A DNA stretch of 11,173 bases, taken from an uncultured Prevotella sp. Lineage in GTDB: Bacteria > Bacteroidota > Bacteroidia > Bacteroidales > Bacteroidaceae. Below the pieces are notes generated by a model. The model saw nothing but the letters and a program-made list of their open reading frames with translations. It had not been told where the DNA came from and searched no databases. Below are positions 1 through 5,759 of this stretch, in pieces. The position numbers and the translations under genes were made by a program. Each line of letters opens with the position of its first letter. The stretch's first letter is position 1. Location of the stretch: assembly GCA_945788545.1 (NCBI GenBank), contig CALZMK010000023.1, positions 1 through 11,173 of the forward strand, read 5' to 3'.

Positions 1-40
1 CACTGCCCGCATCTCGATTTACAGATGCGGGCAGTGTTTT
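1..40 (+). terminator. Rho-independent terminator of an upstream gene
   Basis: A perfect 14-bp inverted repeat (CACTGCCCGCATCT at 1-14, its complement at 23-36) encloses an 8-nt loop and is followed by TTTT. It would end a plus-strand gene lying to the left of the window. The stem is symmetrical, so it could also serve a minus-strand gene, but the flank needed to judge that lies outside the window. Confidence 0.8.
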
Positions 41-120
41 CATAAAATTTTGATAATATCAATGCTTGGGAAATAATCGTAATTAATGTAAAGGTATGCG
101 GTTGTTGGGGCAAAAAGTAT

Positions 121-128
121 TATCTTTG
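121..128 (+). promoter_or_regulatory. Bacteroidetes -7 promoter box
   Basis: TATCTTTG matches the Bacteroidetes sigma-ABfr -7 consensus TAnnTTTG. It lies 8 bases before the ATG at 137, so the leader would be very short. TTG triplets at 102-107 are possible but poorly spaced -33 elements. The same box and its surroundings are duplicated at 3290-3297. Confidence 0.65.
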
Positions 129-136
129 CAGCCGCA

Positions 137-613
137 ATGAAGCGGTTGATGTTTTTGTATGCAGTATGCATGGTGGTAAATATGTCTCGCGGACAGCGCA
201 CTTGCGTTGTGGCGGACATGTTCACTCACATTCCGATTGGGAATGTGAGGGTCATTGCCGACCATTATGAAAGCAAGGCCGTGAGGACCAACTATAAGGG
301 CGAATTTGACATCACTTCATCCGATTTCAAGCATCTCACTTTCATCGCCAGCGGATATATGCGCCGTGTTCTTGACAATCACGAAGTAGGCGACACGATA
401 TTCCTACTTGCCAACGACAATCGCCTCGACGAGGTGGTCGTATATGGCAAGGAACCAATGAAGTCCTCAGCCGTCAGCAGTTGGGGAACTAAGCTCAGGG
501 AGCAGGGCAAGTCAATGCCTAAGCCCTCGGGCCATGACTTCCTCAGCATCTTCCAGCGCAAGGTGTCGGCAAAGAAACGAAGAGAGCGAATGAAGGCTAT
601 CGAGAATTATTAG
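137..613 (+). CDS. Secreted carboxypeptidase-regulatory-like domain protein
   Basis: A 158-residue protein. Residues 1-20 look like a signal peptide (Lys/Arg start, hydrophobic LMFLYAVCMVV core). Residues about 28-80 resemble the beta-sandwich CarboxypepD_reg-like domain common in Bacteroidetes: a variable region after IPIGNVRVI, then TNYKGEFDI and a final hydrophobic strand. Residues 98-104 read DEVVVYG, the strand-like motif that follows this domain at the N-terminus of TonB-dependent SusC-type receptors. Here no barrel follows and the protein ends in a basic tail (KKRRERMKA). It is therefore a free-standing plug-side domain protein, probably periplasmic or surface-associated; its exact role is unknown. 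The ATG is supported by the promoter box directly upstream. A second copy of the promoter and signal peptide lies at 3281-3372. Confidence 0.72.
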   Translation: MKRLMFLYAVCMVVNMSRGQRTCVVADMFTHIPIGNVRVIADHYESKAVRTNYKGEFDITSSDFKHLTFIASGYMRRVLDNHEVGDTIFLLANDNRLDEVVVYGKEPMKSSAVSSWGTKLREQGKSMPKPSGHDFLSIFQRKVSAKKRRERMKAIENY

Positions 614-617
614 TGTA

Positions 618-668
618 TTTTTTGCCTAAAAACTTGCCGATAGAGGCTAATAGCGTGAATTATGGAAT
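618..668. repeat. Left copy of 51-bp direct repeat
   Basis: This aligns without gaps to 1469-1519, with 43 of 51 positions identical by eye; the shared core is CTTGCxGATAGAGGCTAATA. The right copy covers the last codons and stop of the ABC-2 permease remnant plus downstream DNA. The left copy therefore looks like a trace of the same permease tail, now fused to the start of the HTH fragment at 662. The pair brackets the decayed efflux region. Confidence 0.7.
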
Positions 669-763
669 ATATATCAGTTGCCCAGTTTGCCGGGAAATAT
701 GGCATAAGCGAACGTACTGCCCGTAAGTATTGTGCTGACGGGAAAATGTTACTCTGTTCATAA
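662..763 (+). pseudogene. Truncated helix-turn-helix (MerR/excisionase-like) fragment
   Basis: An ATG-started 33-residue reading frame contains ISVAQFAGKYGISERTARKY, a typical N-terminal winged helix-turn-helix of the excisionase/MerR-like kind that many Bacteroidetes accessory proteins carry. The frame stops right after CADGKMLLCS, where intact relatives continue with a lysine-rich wing. It is thus most likely a broken gene rather than a functional peptide. The left 51-bp repeat overlaps its start. In the right repeat copy the equivalent ATG is AAG, so no second start exists there. Confidence 0.6.
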
Positions 764-826
764 TGTCTTTTTCGTTATTTCCGCTGCAAAATTAGTCTTT
801 TTTGACGAAATACAAGTGTTCCAAAA

Positions 827-1081
827 GCGACCAAGAATGTAGGTGTGGTGGTCAACATCCCGATAGTCACCTTCGGCGAACGTATATATAAGGAACGTGC
901 AGCCCGATCAAATGCCTGCATTGCCCGCTTGGAATTGGAGGAGGGCGTTATCCCCGTAAGCAATGTGTTGGATGCCCAGACAGCATGGCTCTCCGCCCAC
1001 TCACAATGCGTGGATGCAGAGATAGACCTCAGGCTCGCACATCTCTATTTGGATAGGGCGACGGGGAAGATCGGATATTAA
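827..1081 (+). pseudogene. Outer-membrane efflux protein (TolC family) remnant with internal deletion
   Basis: In frame from about 827, with no plausible start, the peptide reads VGVVVNIPIVTFGER, the usual beta-strand opening of the second TolC/OEP repeat. It later reads NVLDAQTAWLSAHSQCVDAE and ends LYLDRATGKIGY, the usual OEP C-terminal helix. Between these two blocks intact relatives have a long coiled-coil stretch of very roughly 60-70 residues. Here only about a dozen residues separate them, so an in-frame deletion has joined the flanks. The N-terminal half is also missing. The frame remained open, which suggests a recent or very precise deletion. The next remnant is an ABC-2 permease, so this was probably a TolC/HlyD/ABC export operon. 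Confidence 0.72.
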
Positions 1082-1083
1082 AA

Positions 1084-1491
1084 GTTAATGGCGACCATAC
1101 AACCCTTGGACTCTACTGCGACATGTGTTCGATGCTATACTACAAGGCGTTGATGCTCAGTGCCACCAATGTTTCATTGGAGATGAACAAGGAGATAAAG
1201 GTGCTGTCGCTGTTGGTCTATCGCCGTGAGGATTGCATTATGCTCTTCGTTTTTCTCTCCGTGCCGTTACTGTTCCTCTCGGGCATATCGTGGCCAGGAG
1301 CCAAGATGCCCCTTTTCTGGAAATGTGTGTCATGGCTCTTCCCCTCCACGTTTGGCATGAACGGCTATGTCAGTATCACAGCCATGGGTTGCTCCCTCAG
1401 CGACATCTCCACTAAGTGTATAGCCCTTGCATTACAGTCCATAGCCTATTTCACCGTCTATGCTCTCTTTTTTTGCCGCAAACCTTGCTGA
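1084..1491 (+). pseudogene. ABC-2 type transporter permease remnant with internal deletion
   Basis: The frame opens 3 bases after the efflux-protein stop without a credible start; the first ATG is at 1123. The N-terminal part (GLYCDMCSMLYYKALMLSA and following) resembles the periplasmic domain of Bacteroidetes ABC-2 permeases. It passes directly into a C-terminal permease segment: RRED, a hydrophobic helix (LFVFLSVPLLFLSGISWPG), the LFPSTFGMNGY motif and a last membrane helix. The domain and membrane helices expected between these blocks are absent, so there is an in-frame internal deletion as in the preceding TolC remnant. An HlyD-type fusion protein expected between the two genes is missing. 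The assignment to the ABC-2 family is firm for the C-terminus and moderate for the first 40 residues. Confidence 0.65.
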
Positions 1492-1519
1492 TAGAGGCTA
1501 ATATTATGAATTAAGGAAT
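1469..1519. repeat. Right copy of 51-bp direct repeat
   Basis: The partner of 618-668. It starts inside the last codons of the permease remnant, includes its TGA, and ends at GAATTAAGGAAT, where the left copy has GAATTATGGAAT. The promoter of the ATPase-like gene at 1612 begins about 30 bases later. Confidence 0.7.
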
Positions 1520-1547
1520 GTGTTTTGTGATTTTTAACTGGATACTA

Positions 1548-1578
1548 TTGGAGAATTGAAAATAAATCTGTAACTTTG
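1548..1578 (+). promoter_or_regulatory. Promoter of the ATPase-like gene
   Basis: TTG at 1548-1550 and TAACTTTG at 1571-1578 are separated by 20 bases. This fits the Bacteroidetes -33/-7 arrangement (TTG, 19-21 bases, TAnnTTTG). The ATG at 1612 lies 34 bases downstream. Confidence 0.7.
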
Positions 1579-1611
1579 TCGCCGAAAGGACTATGTAACA
1601 GGATTTAGAGC

Positions 1612-3180
1612 ATGGAAAAGAAACAACTGAAACGACTGCCCGTGGGCATACAGACATATTCGGAAGTAAGGGATTTGGATTGTCTGTACATCGATAAGAC
1701 TGAGTATATCTGGAACATGATACACCTTGGTAAATATATATTTCTGAGCCGCCCAAGACGGTTCGGCAAGTCGTTGTTAGTATCTACTCTTCAGGCTTAT
1801 TTCGAGGGTAGGAAGGAACTTTTCAAGGATACGTTTATCTACAAAGTGGAAAAAGAGTGGGAGAAGTATCCTGTGCTGAGATTTGGCATGAGCACTGCCA
1901 AGCATTGCAACAAAGAGGAACTGGAACTGGAATTGAGCAACAAACTGACAGCCTACGAGTCCATCTACGGTAAGGGACCAGCCGACGAGGTGAAACCCAA
2001 CCAGCGTCTTCAGGGGCTTATTGAGCGGGCCCATGCAAAAACAGGACATAAGGTTGTTGTCCTAATCGACGAATACGATGCCCCTCTTCTTGATGTTGTT
2101 CATAAAAAAGAAAATCTGGAAGTCTTGCGTCAAGTAATGCGCAACTTTTATTCCCCATTGAAAGACAGCGACCCACATCTTGAATTCCTGTTTATCACCG
2201 GCATCACGAAGTTCTCGCAACTCAGTATCTTCAGCGAACTGAACAACCTGAAGAACATATCCATGCGCCCGGACTATGCTGCTGTATGCGGTATCACTGT
2301 TGAAGAGATGCTCACTCAGATGTCAGACTATGTGGATGACTTTGCCGAACACCGTAGGGTGACACACGAGGTGGCGATTGCCCAACTGAAGCGCCAGTAT
2401 GACGGTTACCATTTCACATGGCCCTCGCCTGGTATCTTCAATCCTTACAGTCTCCTTAACGCATTCCAGGACCATCAGTTCACCAATTATTGGTTTGCAT
2501 CTGGCACTCCCACTTATCTCATTGAGATGTTGCGCAAGTTCGATACCCTCCCCACCGACATCAGCGGGATGGAGGGAGGATCTGACGACTTCGACGCTCC
2601 TACAGAGGGCATGACCACCATAATGCCCTTGTTGTATCAGAGCGGATATGTCACGATAAAGGACTATGATGAGGATTTCAACAGTTATACTCTCGGCATA
2701 CCCAACAATGAGGTGCGCATTGGTCTGACCAAGGCCCTTGTGCCTGCATACGTCATGCCCAATACACTCATAGTAAACAACACCGCCCGCAACATAGCGA
2801 GACATCTCACTAAGGATGACATCAATGCCGCATTGGGGCTTCTTCAGACATTTCTCGGCACTGTGCCGTATTGCAACGACACCAATACCGAAGGTCATTA
2901 CCAACAAGTGCTATATATCATCTTCACCCTCGTTTCCGACTACTTTGCCGACGTGGAGATACACACCCCGACCGGTCGTGTGGATATAGTTCTTCAAACC
3001 AAGACCACTCTATATCTTTTCGAGCTTAAATTAGACAAGAGTGCCCAAGCTGCGATGAACCAGATAGACCTGAAGGACTACAAGCAGAAGTTTGCCCTCT
3101 GCGGTCTGCCGATAGTGAAGGTTGGCATCAAATTCGACTCGGAGAAGCGTACCATCGGGGACTGGGTAATTGAAAAATAA
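1612..3180 (+). CDS. AAA-ATPase-like protein with C-terminal PD-(D/E)XK nuclease domain
   Basis: A 522-residue protein of the family pairing an AAA-ATPase-like domain (Pfam AAA-ATPase_like, formerly DUF1703 context) with a PD-(D/E)XK domain. Visible marks are a P-loop-like SRPRRFGKSLL at 46-56, Walker B VVLIDEYDAPL at 149-159, and a sensor segment FITGITKFSQLSIFSELNNL at 194-213. Also present are YDGYHF at 263-268 and the C-terminal nuclease residues: Glu in EGHYQ near 428, Asp458 in GRVDIV, then Glu471 and Lys473 in FELKLD. Length is normal and all motifs are present, so the gene appears intact. Relatives occur in many copies in Bacteroidetes genomes; their function is unproven. A nucleic-acid or mobile-element role is plausible from the fold. 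It sits alone behind its own promoter, and no terminator is obvious after the stop. Confidence 0.88.
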   Translation: MEKKQLKRLPVGIQTYSEVRDLDCLYIDKTEYIWNMIHLGKYIFLSRPRRFGKSLLVSTLQAYFEGRKELFKDTFIYKVEKEWEKYPVLRFGMSTAKHCNKEELELELSNKLTAYESIYGKGPADEVKPNQRLQGLIERAHAKTGHKVVVLIDEYDAPLLDVVHKKENLEVLRQVMRNFYSPLKDSDPHLEFLFITGITKFSQLSIFSELNNLKNISMRPDYAAVCGITVEEMLTQMSDYVDDFAEHRRVTHEVAIAQLKRQYDGYHFTWPSPGIFNPYSLLNAFQDHQFTNYWFASGTPTYLIEMLRKFDTLPTDISGMEGGSDDFDAPTEGMTTIMPLLYQSGYVTIKDYDEDFNSYTLGIPNNEVRIGLTKALVPAYVMPNTLIVNNTARNIARHLTKDDINAALGLLQTFLGTVPYCNDTNTEGHYQQVLYIIFTLVSDYFADVEIHTPTGRVDIVLQTKTTLYLFELKLDKSAQAAMNQIDLKDYKQKFALCGLPIVKVGIKFDSEKRTIGDWVIEK

Positions 3181-3183
3181 GAA

Positions 3184-3276
3184 ATTCTAATCACCCACAG
3201 GTTCCTTGATGATGTGAGCGTGCATTTCCTCAAGGAGCGCAAGGTGAATTTCTATGCCGACCGACTGAACGATTGA
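3184..3276 (+). pseudogene. AraC-family regulator fragment
   Basis: In the same frame as the preceding ATPase stop, a short stretch reads RFLDDVSVHFLKERKVNFYA and then DRLND before TGA. This resembles the segment leading into the first HTH of Bacteroidales AraC regulators (pattern FxxLVxxHYxxERxVxFYADxLxLTPKYLS). The frame is cut just where LTPKYLS would follow. No start is present. AraC genes often precede TolC/HlyD/ABC export operons in this group, so it may be debris of the same locus as the remnants at 827-1491. The assignment rests on about 25 residues. Confidence 0.5.
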
Positions 3277-3289
3277 CTCAAAAAAGTAT

Positions 3290-3297
3290 TATCTTTG
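3290..3297 (+). promoter_or_regulatory. Duplicated -7 promoter box
   Basis: TATCTTTG in exactly the same context as 121-128 (AAAAAGTATTATCTTTGCAG). It would transcribe the truncated signal-peptide frame and then the inverted-repeat element, so the element may be an RNA-producing unit under a captured promoter. Confidence 0.6.
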
Positions 3298-3305
3298 CAG
3301 CCGCA

Positions 3306-3404
3306 ATGAAGCGGATGATAATGCTGTATGCAGTGTGCATGGTGGTAAATATATCGCGCGGGCAGCGCACTTTTCTGCTGAGCGCCAGAGAATTTTGCCG
3401 TTAA
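3306..3404 (+). pseudogene. Second, truncated copy of the secreted protein's start
   Basis: Positions 3281-3372 match 112-203 at roughly 90% identity, covering promoter, ATG and signal peptide (MKRMIMLYAVCMVVNISRGQ here against MKRLMFLYAVCMVVNMSRGQ). Similarity stops after CAGCGCACTT. The frame then runs into the left arm of the inverted-repeat element and ends at TAA 3402-3404, giving 32 residues. Most likely a paralogue or duplicate of the 137-613 gene lost everything after the signal peptide when the element arrived or the region rearranged. Confidence 0.75.
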
Positions 3405-3870
3405 CCCTTCACTCTACATTTTTATATTATAAGCCATTGGTAATCAGTTAATTATCTTAATGTAGGGTTGTCCCAACCCTACACTAACCCTACACAACCC
3501 TACATTCATTGCGCCAATGCCATGTCTTCTATAAGGAATAAAGCTATGCTTTAGATGACGTAAAGCTATGCTTTAGGTGACGTAAAGCTATGCTTTAGGT
3601 GAGCTTAAGCTATGCTTGCGCTCTCTGTCAAGTGATGACAGAGATTCTGTCTCCCTATGGCAGTCGCCTGTCATCCTCGTGACAGAGACAACGTAGATAC
3701 TTATCTATCCACTTACATAAGGCATGGATTGCCATTAGTGTAGGGTGAGTGTAGGGTTGTGTAGGGTTGAGACAACCCTACATTGAGATAACCTATTGTA
3801 TATTAGCGAGTTATGCTCGTTTTGTGTAGGGTGAAGGGTTGACGGCAAAATTCTTCGGCGCTCAGGCAAA
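3373..3870. mobile_element. Foldback/MITE-like element with long terminal inverted repeats
   Basis: The outer arms are inverted copies: TGAGCGCC, AGAATTTTGCCGT, AACCCTTCAC and CTACA follow in the same order on both arms (3378-3417 plus; 3867-3825 minus) with few differences. A second conserved block on both arms (3456-3504 and 3738-3786) contains a perfect 10-bp hairpin, TGTAGGGTTG with a 3-nt loop, at 3461-3483 and 3760-3782. It also carries three spaced copies of ACCCTACA. Together the arms reach about 130 bp each. The roughly 240-bp centre has tandem 22-bp repeats and further hairpins (TCTCTGTCA/TGACAGAGA at 3622-3644; CTGTCA/TGACAG at 3668-3685). I see no convincing protein-coding frame. 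The left end coincides with the point where the duplicated signal-peptide gene loses homology, consistent with insertion. No clear target-site duplication is visible. It could be a non-autonomous transposable element or a structured RNA locus; the element call is inference. Confidence 0.65.
3540..3617. repeat. 22-bp tandem repeat, three full units and a partial
   Basis: Units at 3540-3561, 3562-3583 and 3584-3605 share AAAGCTATGCTTTAG followed by rTGAcgt; a fourth, partial unit starts at 3606 (TAAGCTATGCTT). Each core AAAGC-TAT-GCTTT is itself a 5-bp palindrome with a 3-nt loop. The 22-bp spacing places the palindromes on the same DNA face about two turns apart. The array lies in the centre of the inverted-repeat element. 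Confidence 0.85.
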
Positions 3871-3883
3871 TGGCCAGTTCTCT

Positions 3884-4020
3884 TCATAATCCGAACAAGT
3901 CGTCCATTGTCACCTCGTTGTCCACGATACTCTTATGCACACCGTTTGCCACTCCAAACGTGGTGATGAATGTTGAGACCAAGGCCTTGCGGGTCTTTGT
4001 CTTCTCCCTGAAAATCCCAA
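3884..4020 (-). pseudogene. C-terminal fragment of an ATPase (ATPase_2/DUF234-type)
   Basis: On the minus strand the frame ending in TGA at 3884-3886 reads STFITTFGVANGVHKSIVDN and then EVTMDDLFGL. It matches the end of the intact ATPase at 7012-8454 (LTFITTFGVKHN, then SEVTLDDLFV). Everything upstream of about 4020 is missing, replaced by the palindrome at 4019-4087. Its last codons are almost identical at DNA level to the tail fragment at 6903-6926 (TGACAATGGAyGACTTGTTC), showing common descent. The right arm of the inverted-repeat element ends about 14 bases beyond its stop. Confidence 0.75.
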
Positions 4021-4087
4021 ATATGCAAGCTTTTTGTACTAAATCTCACTTTTTTTATGCGATTTAGTACAAATAGCCCGCATATTT
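4019..4087. repeat. Large imperfect palindrome, 27-bp arms
   Basis: AAATATGC (4019-4026), six bases, then TTTGTACTAAATC (4033-4045) is mirrored by GATTTAGTACAAA (4061-4073), six bases, then GCATATTT (4080-4087). About 24 of 27 arm positions pair, around a 15-nt T-rich loop. There is no terminal T-run in the position needed for a normal terminator. It sits exactly where one ATPase fragment ends and other debris begins, so it may be an operator, a cruciform recombination site or the end of a deleted element. Confidence 0.75.
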
Positions 4088-4121
4088 GTATGTTTATGGA
4101 TTGCAAATATTACCTGCTATA

Positions 4122-4202
4122 ATTAGTGATAGTGATACATGCCTGACAGCGCAGGACAATTACAAACTGCTATTGGATTATTTCAAGATTAAATATCAAT
4201 GA
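4122..4202 (+). pseudogene. Unidentified C-terminal gene fragment
   Basis: A short frame without a start ends LTAQDNYKLLLDYFKIKYQ and TGA at 4200-4202. The composition (amphipathic, Lys/Leu/Tyr-rich) and the natural-looking end suggest the tail of a real protein, but I do not recognise the family. It lies between the palindrome and the next ATPase fragment and overlaps nothing intact. It could be a chance frame. Confidence 0.25.
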
Positions 4203-4207
4203 ACAGA

Positions 4208-4372
4208 ATGAATATGGCTTTCTGTTTTATCGACCTTGTTGCCGAATCGATGGACAAGCAATGCCTGCTGATAGGTGAGTGCAAATGGACGCGCCAGGAA
4301 AACGCCACTGCCCTCTTGTCGGATTTGCGCCATTATTATCTTTGCTACCGAATTTCGAGGTTACCCGAGTAA
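4208..4372 (+). pseudogene. DUF234/nuclease-domain fragment of an ATPase
   Basis: The frame contains FIDLVAESMDKQCLLIGECK and then WTRQENATALLSDL. The D...GECKW pattern is the PD-(D/E)XK-like core of the DUF234 domain found at the C-terminus of ATPase_2-type P-loop ATPases. The ATPase part upstream and the rest of DUF234 downstream are missing. After SDL the frame runs through the promoter and leader of the following ATPase fragment and ends at TAA 4370-4372. This is a different subfamily from the intact ATPase at 7012-8454, whose equivalent reads QCDLVIERG then LCEMKF. Confidence 0.65.
4337..4344 (+). promoter_or_regulatory. -7 promoter box of the ATPase pseudogene
   Basis: TATCTTTG, with a possible TTG at 4316-4318 (18-base spacing), lies 45 bases before the ATG at 4390. 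It overlaps the end of the preceding DUF234 fragment, so the promoter may have arrived with the following gene. Confidence 0.55.
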
Positions 4373-4389
4373 TTAATAATATTGGAATC

Positions 4390-4640
4390 ATGTTAATAGG
4401 AAGAGAAAAAGAATAGGAGACGTTATTGAGCGCGCTCACATCAGACCAGTCGGAATTTATAGCCGTCTATGGCCGCCGCCGCGTGGGGAAGACCTTTCTT
4501 ATACGTGAGGCTTTCGGCTACAAATTCTCGTTTGATCATACGGGGATTCTTGATGCGCCACTGAGAGAACAACTGTCTGAGTTTCGAGAGTCGCTATATC
4601 GTGCAGGCATGAAAAACAAGGCTTTGCCGAAGGATAAGAT
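4390..4640 (+). pseudogene. N-terminal fragment of a P-loop ATPase with a stop codon
   Basis: ATG at 4390 begins MLIGREKE, followed by TAG at 4414-4416, then ETLLSALTSDQSEFIAVYGR, RRVGKTFLIREAF and so on to LYRAGMKNKALPKD near 4636. This parallels the intact ATPase start (IGRKEELQELQ, then PEFVAVYGRRRVGKTFLVRE). The TAG replaces an expected glutamate-type codon. Walker A GRRRVGKT is preserved. Similarity ends about 15 bases before the stop of the convergent membrane-protein gene at 4652; Walker B and all later parts are lost. It is a pseudogene by both nonsense mutation and truncation. Confidence 0.82.
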
Positions 4641-4651
4641 GATGAAAGCCC

Positions 4652-5557
4652 TTACAACAGTTTTCCTGATATTTTCCGTCCCCAAACCAATACAAGGGCG
4701 AAGCTGAGGCGGATGGATATAAGCAGGAGGGCGGAGATGCCCGTGGCGGCGAATACGATGGTGTCCTCGAGCATGGAGTGGTTCATGATGAGATGGTAGT
4801 TGACATCGTTTGCCTCCTCGCGGGTGACGAGCCCTTTGTCCTCTAACTCTACCATCACCGCCGAGCCGTAACTGATGCCCAACACATTGCCTACGAGCCA
4901 CATGTAGGAGGCTTGTCGAGGCAAACCGAAGAGCGACATCAGTGGTGAGAGCATGCGGGATAACGGGTCGAGCAGTCGATAGGATTCGAGCATACGTTGC
5001 ACCACCATGAGCGAGTAGATGATAAGCACCACCATGAGCGACATCTTTATCTGTGATACTACCCATGTTGTCATCACTTCCGTGAAACCGCTGTCAGCCT
5101 CTGCGCCGAGATAGATATACCTCCCAGGCATATCTGGCAATAAGGCGTTGAGAATGAGGGCGCAGATGAGAGCCATCACGAGGCGTATTGCTCCCATCTT
5201 CCAAAATGACGATCCAGTCTTCCTGTTCACGGCACATTCCATTGGCAAGGCATGACACAGGGCTATCATAAGGGCAAGTATCGAGGCCTGCTTCATGGTG
5301 AGCGGGATGGACATCATGACGGCTATTCCCGCGTATGTGCCTGCCGTGGCACCAGATATGAATGCCACCGCCGATTCGCCCGGAAGACCAAAGTGGACGA
5401 ACAGCGGGTTTATCCATGTGGCCATCCATGCGAGCACTCCGGCATACTGCATGAGAGTAACAGCCAATGATATGGGTATCATCAGTTTGAGCAACCACTT
5501 GGTGCTTTTCCATGATGCAGGCATAGCCTGCTTGAAACAGTCGAGAATCTTATTCAT
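4652..5557 (-). CDS. Nucleoside-recognition (Gate) domain membrane protein
   Basis: A 301-residue multi-spanning inner-membrane protein. It has the features of Bacteroidales nucleoside-recognition/Gate-domain proteins (Pfam Gate, related to SpmA/SpmB, the YjiH group and the FeoB gate). The first Gate unit includes WKSTKWLLKLMIPISLAVTL, FGLPGESAVAFISGATAGTY and the CHALPMECAV segment. The second unit includes PLMSLFGLPRQASYMWLVGN, YGSAVMVELEDKG and NYHLIMNHSMLEDT. The substrate is unknown, despite the family name. ATG 5557 is preferred over a TTG three codons upstream. A weak -7-like ATTATTTG lies directly upstream, so the promoter is uncertain. The gene converges on the ATPase pseudogene and ends a few bases from it, but its C-terminus has normal length. 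Confidence 0.85.
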   Translation of the reverse strand: MNKILDCFKQAMPASWKSTKWLLKLMIPISLAVTLMQYAGVLAWMATWINPLFVHFGLPGESAVAFISGATAGTYAGIAVMMSIPLTMKQASILALMIALCHALPMECAVNRKTGSSFWKMGAIRLVMALICALILNALLPDMPGRYIYLGAEADSGFTEVMTTWVVSQIKMSLMVVLIIYSLMVVQRMLESYRLLDPLSRMLSPLMSLFGLPRQASYMWLVGNVLGISYGSAVMVELEDKGLVTREEANDVNYHLIMNHSMLEDTIVFAATGISALLLISIRLSFALVLVWGRKISGKLL

Positions 5558-5641
5558 CTTTTGCAAATAATCTTATTACTGCCAGATTTAGCTAATAAAA
5601 TACCACAGTTCGTCAACCTCGTGAAATATGTATAGACAAAG

Positions 5642-5700
5642 AAAGGGCGACATAATTTAGCACCAGGCGTGAGCCCCATCCTAATGTTATGTCACCCTTT
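5642..5700 (-). terminator. Probable terminator after the beta-barrel gene
   Basis: AAAGGGcGACATAA at 5642-5655 and TTATGTCaCCCTTT at 5687-5700 form a 14-bp inverted repeat with one mismatch. The roughly 31-nt loop can pair further (TTAG/CTAA). On the minus strand the stem is followed by CTTTGTC, a weak T tract. It lies about 60 bases after the stop of the minus-strand gene at 5760. A second perfect 7-bp hairpin (GCAGAAC/GTTCTGC, 5727-5745) lies between them. Confidence 0.6.
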
Positions 5701-5759
5701 AAGGGACTTTATATCTGAGTAGTTACGCAGAACCGAATGTTCTGCTATAAGATACTATA

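Noticed and set aside
2323..2907. A 194-codon open frame on the minus strand
   Set aside because: It lies wholly inside the plus-strand ATPase-like gene, which has a full set of family motifs. It has no promoter or family resemblance and is an antisense shadow.
3870..4067. A 65-codon plus-strand frame
   Set aside because: The minus strand of the same stretch carries recognisable ATPase C-terminal sequence, so the plus frame is its shadow.
4638..4655. An 18-base near match (17 of 18) to 6561-6578, both close to minus-strand stop codons
   Set aside because: The match does not extend on either side. A match this short is not strong enough evidence of homology in an 11-kb window.
4536..5066. 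A 176-codon minus-strand frame overlapping the Gate-domain gene
   Set aside because: The translation is rich in His, Arg and Ala with no domain pattern, and it is out of frame with the clearly real membrane protein at 4652-5557.
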